DNA from: Actinernus sp. WN-2022
Taxonomy: Eukaryota; Cnidaria; Anthozoa; Actiniaria; Actinernidae
NCBI GenBank assembly: GCA_030867875.1
Contig: JAOWCC010001501.1
Location: 15,591,524 to 15,655,523, forward strand
Direction of reading: 5' to 3'
DNA length: 64,000 nucleotides
Part shown: one piece after another, positions 29,656-40,400 of the stretch
How the letters are laid out: each line of letters starts with the position of its first letter
Position numbering within the stretch: position 1 is the stretch's first letter
Notes under the pieces: generated by a model
What the model saw: the letters and a program-made list of their open reading frames with translations, nothing else
The model's database searches: none
Told to the model about the DNA's origin: nothing
Made by a program: the position numbers and the translations under genes

Positions 29656-29818
29656 TTATACCATGGCATTTCTGGGTATTAGTGATTTAAATTGCCCCTC
29701 GAGTTTCGGGAAGATTTGTAAAAGTCCCTCGGCCGAAGCTGGGTTCATGACGTTTACAAATCTTTCCTCGGCTCTCTGGGCAATTTAAATCACTAATACC
29801 CCTCATGCCATGGTATAA
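29656..29818. repeat. Inverted repeat, 163 bp
   Basis: TTATACCATGGCATTTCTGG with GTATTAGTGATTTAAATTGCC pairs with GGCAATTTAAATCACTAATA followed by CCCCTCATGCCATGGTATAA. The loop is CpG-rich. Confidence 0.75.
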
Positions 29819-30884
29819 CTAATAAGTATATATGTATTTTGCAGCTACAGAAACTGAGATAACAATGTTTACTTCCAACTTCAATTTTATTTGATTAGTT
29901 TAGTTGTAGACACTGATTGGAGTCTATTTACATTTCACCATTGTTAATTAATTAGTTACCCTGCTTAACACTGGACCACTGCAAAAGAATCACTTGCTGT
30001 TATCTTTACTCAGTGTTAAAAGAAATTACATTTTCAAAACTTTAATAACAAAAAATACAAATGTGTATAATTTTATATCATATATAGAAACAAATGATAA
30101 ACAGCATTCAAGGAGGCAGTTAGGGTATGGCAATCACATACAATAGGTAAAATAACATTAAATTACCACCTGTTTAGGATAGAGGAATCTTTTAGTGCGG
30201 GTTACTAACTCAAATAACAACAATAAAAATATATAAGCTGTCAGATGAGAAATAACACATCTCTAAATAAAAATTCCTGAAGACTCTGACTGTAAGATTT
30301 TATAATGTTATGCTTAGCATAGCTGATCTGGTATTCAAAGCAATATAATTTTTTCATTATTCTCAGGAGGTACACATGCTTTAAAAAACTAATGACCACA
30401 GCCTATAGCTATTAGTCATTGATTTAAAAACGTGAGACTCCTTGGCTTTCTCACAAACAAAATGTGCATCAGCAAGGTTTCAAAAATTTAGATTTAACTT
30501 GAAAATAAGGAAAATAAAATGATAAGCACCATGAAATATACTGCACACTATAATAGACATGCATTTACAAAGCAGTAGGCCAGAAAAGCCAAACAAATAC
30601 CAATTGAAAGAATTCATGTTCAGGATTGGACAATAATAGTCTTGTTTCGTTATTTGCAATTTGCCACTGATTGCAATGACTACAGACTCCTCTGTGCAGT
30701 ATAAATACTGGTGAGAAGGGGCAGAAGTTGCAACTACAACAATACACAAAGCTGTGACCAGCTCGTCTCTTCACTCAGTGGTATTTATAAATGTTTAACA
30801 TCACAATGAGGCTTAACACTGCACCTATGAGTGCTGTCATCACAATCAGTGGCAAATTGGGAATACAAAACTAGACTTTTGCAA
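29819..30884 (-). other. RAB39-like 3' UTR and flank
   Basis: AT-rich, no supported frame. A minus-strand AATAAA lies at 29891-29886, about 1 kb after the stop, and is a possible polyadenylation signal; this is a guess. Confidence 0.35.
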
Positions 30885-31396
30885 TTATCCTGGACAGCAC
30901 CTCCTGGACTCTTGCTGCTCAATCAAATCCTCGACAGAAGCAGCATGACTAATGCCAAGAATATCATGTGGCCGCATTGGCAGGGCCTTGATCCCATCCC
31001 ATCCATCCCTCAGTCCCAATTCTCCTATCTCCATACGCTTGTAAATTTCTTCTGTGACTCTGAAGAATGCCTCCTCAACATTACAAAGAACTTTAGCTGA
31101 TGTTTCTATAAAATACATGTCATGTGCATCAGCAAAGCGTTCTCCTTCCTCTGTTGATACAGCTCTTTTTGATTCCTTGTCTATCTTGTGCCCCACAAGC
31201 ATAAATACAACTTCTGCTTCCTCAACGCACTGTTTTGCCTCCTTATACCAGTCCATTATGTTCACAAAGGAGTCCCTATTGGTTATATCGTAGACTATAA
31301 GGCACCCTACTGTGTTGCGGTAGTAGGAGTATGTGATGGAGCGAAAACGCTCCTGGCCAGCAGTGTCCCAGATTTGGAGCTTAACTCTGACATCCC
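30885..31396 (-). CDS. RAB39: RAB39-like exon 2: switch II to prenylated C-terminus
   Basis: The acceptor reads TTTTTCGTAG|GGGATG on the minus strand, entering in phase 1 and giving DVRVKLQIWDTAGQERF. It ends at a stop after RRCCPG. Frame upstream of the acceptor is intronic. The length, 512 bases, completes the frame left by exon 1. Confidence 0.92.
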
Positions 31397-33084
31397 CTAC
31401 GAAAAAGGATACTGAAACTTCAATTTCTATGGAAGAGTTCATACCTTAGAAAGTGCTATCCAAGTGAGCTGATATTAACTCACATATATCATGGCTCACA
31501 CAAGTAAAAAATGCATACATGTTCAAATTTGCCAAACTAAAAAATATATTTTTAACAAAATTTGTGAAACAATAATGGTATGTGGTAAGGAATTTATATT
31601 GTGCAACACAGGAACTTAATAATTTAATAATATTTCCTAGTTTATGCAGGTGTTAATTGAAGATGGAAATATGTTTCCCTGTTAGTGTTAGCAGAGGTCT
31701 CTGCCGGCAGGAAAGGAATATATCTGAATGCATTTTAAAAGTCCACGCAGCTTTGCGAACATAGAAGAAAATTTGAATCCAGACTGATGTTAAGGGCGGA
31801 TTCTTATATAATCGTCCTGATCACCTGAACCTTTTGTTCGGTGTGAATCGAAGCGTAAATTAATATGCAGAACAAAGAATCGAGCGATCGGGACGATCAT
31901 GAGAACCAGCATTATTGATACCTACATTGGAATGTAGAATGCAACTCGTACAAAAGTTGCATGCAACCAGCTTTTGAATTTATATAATCAATTAATATGA
32001 TTGTGATAGTATCTTGATAGTATCTGTAATTGAATACTGTACACTGAATGTGCGTGTTCTAGCTAAACGCGAGTCCGATCGAAAGCTCGGAACATCAGGC
32101 ATGTGATCTAATTACAACTGTTCCTAAAATCGGAGTTTGTTTGAAGGGGGATCTATTAATTATCAGATAACTGCATTCAAATGTGTATTTTTGTTCACAA
32201 CCACTAAAGGATTTCTGTAAACAAACCACATATGTTCAGAGCCCCAAGGAATCGTATTAAGTATATCTAATTGCGTACAAGATAGTATCTTGAAATATTC
32301 ATATGGTTTCTTTCTTCATTTCGACCCTAAAAATGTACAAAAATGTTTACGCAGAAGTCGAGTTGATGAGTTTAATATTTCTGCCAAAAGCTGTCAGATT
32401 TTCTATAATTGTATATGAATGTATAAACACATAGTTTAGAATAAGAAATAAGAAAAGTCCCACTATATATGAATCGAACTTTTCCTATACAAGCGCCAAA
32501 CGTGTAGCTAATTAAATTTTCCTAGCCAAGACTCTAGTAGCTGTTGGGGTCGATCAAAAAGCAGTGAACTAAGCTAGTTCATTGATTTACGTAAAATTGG
32601 GAAGTCCCGGTTTCTATTTTACTAATAACAGGTATAGAGTACGTTAAGTAATCGGAGGGTTGAGAGAAAAAACGGGATAATGCTTCGAAGTATAGTTTTG
32701 ACACGTCGATCTTATCGATCGGAGAACGTAGAGCGATCCCGTTTATACGACCGACTACGGTACTTCGCGTGTACTATACCATTACACAACATTATAGACC
32801 GTCCTTAACATAACACTTCTAAGCTATAAGCCGTCATGTATCCGTGTTAACACCAACACCATATGGGTGAATCAAAGACAAAACTTACCTTTCAGTTCCA
32901 CGACTCGAACATGGAAGTCGACACCAACAGTCGGATCCGAATTCTCAAAAAACTGACCCTCTGTAAATTGTCGTAACAATGAAGACTTCCCAACAGTACT
33001 GTCTCCTATTAGAATAATCCTAAATTGATAAAAATATTTGGGCTTAAGCCTGCCTGGTTCCATTGGTAGGCGAGTGTAGTTCAT
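30885..33084 (-). CDS. RAB39: RAB39-like small GTPase, two exons
   Basis: complement(join(30885..31396, 32889..33084)), 235 codons plus stop. The P-loop GDSTVGKS (27-34), switch-I DPTVGVD (50-56), WDTAGQE (75-81), base-binding GHKID (134-138) and ETSAK (163-167) are all present, and two cysteines near the C-terminus (CCPG) are a geranylgeranylation site of the CCXX type. YQFR before the P-loop, VGVDF and the later GWDGIK are RAB39-like. RAB39 acts in endolysosomal and autophagic membrane traffic (family knowledge). I start at the ATG 33084-33082 (purine at -3); a second in-frame ATG at 33063 would give 228 residues, closer to the 217 of human RAB39A. The open frame extends further upstream without ATG. 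G4 is GHKID rather than NKXD, as in RAB39 proteins. Confidence 0.9.
31397..32888 (-). other. RAB39-like intron
   Basis: GT-AG intron of 1,492 bases. Holds a weak inverted repeat at about 31799-31905 (ATCGTCCTGATC / GATCGGGACGAT type). No other feature seen. Confidence 0.6.
32889..33084 (-). CDS. RAB39: RAB39-like exon 1: start codon, P-loop and switch I
   Basis: Donor GAAAG|GTAAGT on the minus strand, leaving phase 1. It encodes YFYQFRIILIGDSTVGKSSL and DPTVGVDFHVRVVELK. Start choice is uncertain between 33084 and 33063. Confidence 0.88.
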
Positions 33085-34355
33085 GTCTTCGGCTTCACTG
33101 GCATGGCTATATACAAATGTGTACAGTGAAGTCAATGAAGAAATTGGCGATTAAGTCTTCAACAAGCCCTCACAGATTCGATCCTAGAACCAAAAATATA
33201 AATGAACAAAGGTCTTAGTATGAGAAGCTCACCCATGGGATTTGGCTGGCATGAGAAATACTGAGCTTATTTTGAGTACAAAGACAATTATTAAAGTACA
33301 AAGAGTAGTGGCGCGGTAAAAACGACTCACGCGTAATCGATGATCGCGCGGGCCGCGAACACTTGGGATCGCGAGCGAGTGCAGCAGCTAATTTTATTTC
33401 AGTTTAAAAAGAATAAACTTTACCAAATAGTAAATAACGAGGATTAAATTATATTTTCATGCTCACCGTTAGTGGACCTCTCTTCTCTGCCCTTTTTGTG
33501 AAGTATCTCTTCTCTGCTCGGCTGCTGAGCAGTCACAACATTACCTGAGGCCGAGAGAATATTTCCATATGTGGTGTGTCTGACCATATTTGACTTGCGA
33601 AGCCCGCATGAGGTACGTATGCATGCATAATTAACCGTAAACACCTACATATGGTATCTACGGCTACAGTAAGGGAAAAGGTCAAAACAATGGTACTCTG
33701 GCGGGACCCAATTTTGATGGAAGGGGGGTTGTACCCGGAACCCACAACCTATTTGGGCAAAACCTAGACTTTTGACCACAAATATCTTCTTGAATAAAAT
33801 ACTTATTGAAGAAGTAACTATATTTCTAGTTTCTACAGGCAGGGAAGAACGTGTCTGCATTAAAATCAGATATCCCTATTTTACAACGTGAGAAAATCAT
33901 CCTCGAAAAAAGGGGTAGGGGGTATTACGCGCCACCCACCACCTCCCCTGACCAAATTGGGTCCCATTCGAAATCCATTGTTTTAACCTCTTCCCTTAAA
34001 TAACAATAATAATAATAGCATTTATTTAAACACGGCCGATTGGCGATACTGCAGCATTCAGAGCTGATGTGGCCGTGATAAAACAAAAGGAACGATAAAG
34101 AAATCTAACTAACCTCATTGATTATGTAAATTACAAGTTTTTGATTGAAAAGTAGTAGTGGGACGCAAGATCGGTACAGAATCCAGAGTTAATTACCGTG
34201 ACAACTAATATGTTCTGTTGAGAGTTAATCCAAGATTAGCGCTAATCGGGCGACTAAGTACCACAGGAACCCCAATCGCAATGTTATATTTCCCCATTTG
34301 GTCATGTTAACCATATATAGGCATAAAGTCGAAGTTATTGTTATTATTATCCAAG
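33085..34355. promoter_or_regulatory. Divergent intergenic region between RAB39-like and SLC35F-like genes
   Basis: 1.27 kb separates the two start codons. A CpG-rich block at about 33305-33385 (GTGGCGCGGTAAAAACGACT, CGATGATCGCGCGGGCCGCG) is the densest CpG cluster here and the best promoter candidate. No TATA box is evident. Short frames in 33444-33860 are not supported as genes. Confidence 0.4.
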
Positions 34356-34363
34356 ATGGCGGG
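34353..34363 (+). promoter_or_regulatory. YY1-type AAGATGGCGG motif over the SLC35F start codon
   Basis: AAGATGGCGGG includes the ATG at 34356-34358. This core resembles the YY1 consensus and acts both as a Kozak-like start context and possibly as a promoter-proximal site. Same core occurs in several dispersed repeats of the window. Confidence 0.4.
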
Positions 34364-34441
34364 CGACACGGAGAGATCCAGTATTGCAGAACACTGTGAA
34401 AATTCTGGTATTGTAACTCGATGTGGAAGAAGTTTTAGCAG
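34356..34441 (+). CDS. SLC35F1/F2-like: SLC35F-like exon 1 (cytosolic N-terminus)
   Basis: ATG in the context CCAAGATGG opens 28 codons (MAGDTERSSIAEHCENSGIV...) and ends at AGCAG|GTATTT in phase 2. The next recognised exon at 41686 needs exactly phase 2 and a joined codon AG|A. Upstream bases do not extend the frame usefully. It is too short to be found as a long ORF. The placement rests on phase, donor and start context, not on similarity, because SLC35F N-termini are poorly conserved. Confidence 0.72.
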
Positions 34442-37400
34442 GTATTTGAATTTAGACGAGATTGAAGTAGAAATTAGTGGGGGTTTCTTGGTGTTACAGA
34501 TCACCACATGACGTAAAACAAAGAAAACTATATTCTTCTAAATAATAATAATAATAATAAACTTTATTACAGTGTCAATGTATTTAGCTGTTCAGCTAAT
34601 GGGGGACACTTTAACAAAAGATAGAGTAAAATAAGATAAAAAGTAACCTAGAGTTATGTACAATTTTAAAATCTACTATAACTATACTTAAATATATCAT
34701 AAAATCTAAAAATTTATAATTATATGCAGAGCTAATTATATCATGAGCTGCATAATATGCAGCAGTAAGAATTGTTATCTATTAAGCTTGATATATCTAA
34801 CTTTCGTATATTATGTTTAAACGAATTTAGACTGGACACAGTCCTAAGACTAGGCCTAAGCTTTGTCCATATAAATGGTCCCAAGTATCTAATTGAATGC
34901 TTTCCATAACTAACTGTTTCAAACCTAGGTATATCGAATTCACTGTTTCTGAGCGAGTAATGCGAGTAACGAGTAAAGCAAAACAATGCCCTGATTCCTG
35001 AAATACAAAGAACCCTAATCCCAGAAACAATGAATCAAGCAATGAATCTGCTACAGGAACGCAATGAATCTGCTACAGGAACGAGCACTGCGTGCTGTCT
35101 ACTGCAATAAGACAATGGACTACTTCACATTATTACAAACTGCTGGTCTTCCTACTCTTTATAATAGGAGATTACAAGACATTGGAATTTTAATGTATAA
35201 AGTCAAGAACAATTTATGTCCTAAGTATATTCAGGATTTATTCATAACTAGTAATAGTAACTTATAGCCTAAGAAATGCAGATTTTACAATTCCCAGATT
35301 CAACACTGTATCATATGGTAAACATACCATAAGCTACTTAGGAACTATGTTATGGTCAAAACTTAGCACCAGTGTCAGGACATTACCTAGACTTAAGAAC
35401 TTTCGTAAATGTATTAGGAAAATTGACATCGCTGACCCGGGGGGGGGGGGGGGGGACTCCCATATAAAAGGGGTAGGGATGCTCGTCGGACATTTTCGAT
35501 TTGACCCCTAAGAGGTACTAAAATGGGCGTGGCTCAAGCTTATTTTGACCCCTAAAAGATAATAGAAATGTAAATTTATAACAGCTTTTTTGTTCAATTG
35601 ACACCCGACCCCTAAAAGGTACCGCTTTACATAGAAATGTCTGTGTTTGATGGTGGATACCCTAAGTGGTACCAAACTCCTGATTTTGACCCCTAAAAGG
35701 TACGACGAGCATCCATGTACCCCTCACATAAGGGAGTCCCCCCCCCCGGGTCGCTGACCTCCTGACAGATAACTGTGACAATTGCTTTCTATGTTCAAAC
35801 TAGATTGGTAATATACATTTAGTACATATCAATTATCCCATTTTAGCACATTAATTATTCCATTACTCCGTACATTTTATATAATATATAACTTTAACTT
35901 AGAGTTACAGACGTTTTCTTGCTTACATTGAATCCTTTATTATTGTATATAGGATCATAGCATTTTTAATTAGTATAGCATATTTTACAATCTATATGAT
36001 AATAGTTAGGATATTATATTATTATTATTATAGGTATAAATAGTGTCCCCAATTAGTAGACTGTATAGTCAGCTATGTTCATATTGACACTTAAATAAAG
36101 TTTATTATTATTATTATTACACCAAGAAGCACCCAAATTAGTATCCTCTGATGCATGTATCAATGTTAAGCCGGGGTCGGGCAGATGTGTGGCATAATTT
36201 TGACTTTTTTGGATATTTTTTGGTCAAATTCCCCACCCTGGGGAAATAATAAATTGGTCAAATTGCCCCACCTATAGGGCAACGAAATTCCTCCTTAAAC
36301 TATATGATTATATAATTATATATAGAGAGAGAGAGAGAAGTATACAAAATTGTGGTATTACCAAACGATGAACTTCCAGTAGGAGGATCCAAGGATTCCT
36401 AGTGGTTGTCTTGAATAAATAAAAAATATATAGAATATAGAGAGAAAGACTGTCAACACACAACTCCTCACAGGTCCTTATAAAAAATAGATTTAAAACG
36501 TTTCGGCACTTCGGCCTTCATCAGTTAAAAAGTGAGCTAATTTACAAGTCTATTTATACTAAAAAAAGAAACAATAAAGCTTAACTAAGTTGTAAGTACA
36601 TACCTTATTTTAAATTACAATAGTTGAAAATATGCAAGTAATTGAATATGCAGTTATAAACAATGCAGCAGCTACGCACAAGTATGTGTGATCAAGAACT
36701 ATACCACACACTGTAATCTATGAGAAAGTGTGAAACCTAAATTTTATAGTATTGTATCTTGCGTATATTAATTAAGCATACCGCACTGAGAAATCTATGA
36801 AAAGGCAGAAAACCTAGCAAGGTGCTATTGTACTGTATCCTATTTTTGGATTTATATTCTCTCCTTTTATTAAGGCCAAACGGTTGCAAAGTTCGAAGTT
36901 GCGACATCCAGTAGGCTTCCGTTGTCAGCAGCTTTCTATCCACATTATCTGGATCTCTAATTCTCTCGATGCAGGTAAATCGAAAATCAGTAAGCGCATG
37001 CGTGCTATTATTAAAATGCATTGCAACTTCTCAAGTCTTTTTGTTTGTTCACATGGCTGATTATTTTGTGATTGTGAAATCGAATTTTGAAATGATTAGT
37101 AGTTGAACCTACATACTGGATATTACACTTAGTGCATGACGCTAAATAAACTACAGTCTGAGAAGAACAATTAAGCTGCTCCTTAATTGGATAAGTCCGG
37201 CCGGTTACGTAACTAGTGAAATAGTTACGCTCCTCTAGAAAGTTGTTGCAAACATCGCAATTCTTCTGACACTTAAAACAACCTACAGGTTGTTTGTCTT
37301 TTGCGGCATGTTGCTTAAGTTTAGAAGGTGCTAGCAATTCCTTTAAATTCTTGGTTCTCCTAAAAGCAGGTATAATTGTTCTAGGTGGAAAAATACGTTG

Positions 37401-40400
37401 TAGCACGGACGAAGTACTAAGAAGATGTATGTGCTTTCGAATTATTTTCGGAATATCTGGTAACCTACATGTAGGATTGAAATCTAGTACTAAAATAAAG
37501 GGACAAGCGTCTTATGTTCTTTAGTCTTAGTCTTGAGGAGATCTGCTCTGTCAATTTGTAGAGCCTTAGCAAATTTCTTCTCAATAAGAGATAGGGGATA
37601 ACCCTGACGCTTTAAATACTTATTGTATTCACTGCAGCGCTTATCTAAAATTGTCCTGGAGGAACAATTTCTATTTACTCTCAGTGCTACCCCATATGGA
37701 ACCGACTGTTTACATGCAGTGTAAGGGGTGCGAGCTACTGAATGGCAAATAGAGATGGCTGTCCGACTAGGCTTTGCATAAATATTGGTGGAAATGAAAC
37801 CGTCCACCAGATTAAGAGTTCAAGGTCTAACACATTAAGGGTGTGGTCCGAATAGACTAATGTAAATTTAATTGTGATCTAAACAAATTTGAACAGCCTC
37901 AATGATGCATTTAGTCGAAGGAATTTTAGAATTCCTGGTATCTAACGCTTTCCTAACAGCGGAAATTCCCAAATTATTATCTATATTTGGGAACATTGCT
38001 ACAACATCCCACGATACCAATAATGTACCTTCTGGAAGGGGTCCCTTAATTACCATTCAAATCATTAATCTTATTGATTAGATCAGTTGTATCTTTAAGA
38101 AAAGATGGCAGTTTCTGCGCTAACGGCTTAAGATAAAATTCAGTAAAGGCAGATAATCTCTCAATTGTCATTCCACAACAAGAGGTAATGAGGCGTAAAG
38201 GGTTTCCGTCCTTATGTGTTTTGATATTGCCAAATGCTACGCCTGCCTTAGGTTGGATGTCCGAAATCCAATCGGCAATTTCAGAACTTATCTGTCCTTT
38301 CCTGAGCCACTTAATATTGCTCCATTTCTGAACTACGGCAAAGTGTGCATTCGTAGGATCAGCTGAAACATTTTTTTATAATGCAAAGGATTGTGAAGCT
38401 GATCGTTCATTTTCTTTTCATAAATATGTTTCTATCATCTTGGCAAAGGGTTTTTAGCGCTTCTCTTTCTCCTTTAGATAGATTATCTACAGGTTTTCTA
38501 ACACCAGAGGGGTCGAGAATGTCTTTTCTAACATTAGATAAAAATAGTTCTATTTCTGGGATTGCCGATTTGGGTGGCATTCCACTTGTAAACTTTTCTT
38601 TGGGACATCCGGATAAGTTACTTTTGTAGAGTCTTCTTCTGTATGATCTTCTTCCTTTCTGTCTGAAAAATAACTGTGATTCGCACACGCCTCTCAAAGT
38701 GGTCTAAGTCGTCCTGAACTTTTTGCCAATTAATATCCTTAATTGGGAGTCGGGCAAAAAGATGGGCCTTTAGAGAGAAGTAGTTTTTGGTCCTCTGTAA
38801 GCTCAGTGCTAGCCACATTGATCGAAGTACCGGTAGTCTGTCTGTTGGGATGAAGATGGCGTATTGTCCAAGGGTTCCTCTGAATGTTTAGTGGTATGCG
38901 ATTTGCGGTTTCTAAGTTTTCTATCCCATCTCCTGTTACGTGGTTTGGGCGGCATGCTTGTAATCCCAGTACACTCTGATACTTGCTCCATCCTAATTGT
39001 AGACGCAAACTTCTTCTTTTCTGTTTTCTTCAGGTCTCTAGTAATAGATGATGTATGGTACTTCATCTGCTTCCAAATATGGTTCGCTGTATCCCAATCA
39101 CGTTCGCTAAAAAGTTTTGAATGCTCCTTTTCAAGTTCCCGTTTAAGTGTTATGGTTTTCTGCCATGCTGCCTCTGAAATGCTCTCCAATAAGCTGAACG
39201 AAGTGCTCTGTAGCTGCTGCTTACAAACACAAATGTGTTTAAATCTGCATTGTCTTTAGCCAGTTCTAGATTAAACTTTAAATTAACTCCTTTAGGAATC
39301 CGCTTCTTTGTAATGCAGGTTTGAAGAAAACGGGAGTGATGCTTGTATATAACCAGCTTATTCCAGGTATTGAAGAGAGTAGCAGGGACTATATTTAACA
39401 ATCTGGACATTGAAGCCATAATTATATATAGCTGTGACAATGGGAGACTGGAGTAGAGGTGATCCCAAATTAATGTGAAGCATTCTTTTTAACTCGATGA
39501 AAACAGATAAAAACGCACTTTTGAAATACATACATGTATATACCTTCCAACATCCAAGATGGCAACCTCAATCTTGTTCCCAGGGTCTTACGTTCATCGT
39601 AATCAGCAAGTTGGACTTGACTGAGAAGACACTGGGCATGAGACTTAAGGACCCGGTCCTCCACGTGGTTGAATTCTAATGTTCACACCCTGGGGCAAAG
39701 CTTGTATTCAAATTCCCCAGGGTGGGGATGCCAAGATTGATCAAATACCCCAACCCCATCCCCGGTTTAAATAATTGGGGTTTTCTTGGTGTATGTTATG
39801 TACCAATCAAATTGAAACTTCAACATACCCCCCAGGGCAACCCCCCAGTTATTTGAAGTTTGGGTTGTTCAAATACCCCTCTCTCAGTATATTTCCCCCA
39901 GGCCTAAAAGGTTGTTCAAATGCCCCATCCCATAGTCATAATTATTGGGCAATCAAATGCCCCTAACCCCCAGGACATAGTATATTACATTGTAGTTGTG
40001 ACACACATTTTGTAATTTACATTTACATTTTAATACCTTCAAATTCCCCACCCCCAGGACAGTCAGCCACCAATGTCAAATTTCCTACTCCCCAGGCATG
40101 GCAAATTAATGAGTCAAATGCACTGTGGTATGCCCCGGGAAGCTTGATGTTTCAATTTGATCAATACATTATCATGACGTAAACAAAGAAAATAATATTG
40201 TTATTATTAGCCATAAGTTTTCCAGATTTATTGTGCACCCTTATTGGTTGATTTATGGTCACCTGACAAGTAACAAAACAAACTTTTCCATGCGGGCAAC
40301 AATTTTGAAAACGACATCAGAGGGTAACAATGCATAAATTGAAGGGCTCTGTGCAAGAACAACATAAGTGACTTTGATCAACATAAAATTTCTCCCAAGC

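Larger units (their letters stand above)
36370..39470 (-). mobile_element. Penelope-like retroelement, decayed
   Basis: On the minus strand, protein fragments run from an N-terminal region (39440 down) through reverse-transcriptase segments (38700-37490) to a GIY-YIG nuclease (37406-36737), the order known for Penelope-like elements. The frame is broken several times. A (GA)n/(TA)n run at 36325 adjoins the 3' side. The element is in SLC35F intron 1, opposite in strand to the host gene. Both ends are approximate. Confidence 0.85.

Noticed and set aside
31054..31415. Plus-strand frames over RAB39 exon 2
   Set aside because: Shadow of the GTPase exon on the other strand.
38864..39259. 131-codon plus-strand frame
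   Set aside because: Antisense shadow of the Penelope N-terminal region.
34503..40205. Similar ATGACGTAAA.CAAAGAAAA segments at 34509 and 40174 as target duplications
   Set aside because: Similarity is short and imperfect, and several unrelated elements lie between.
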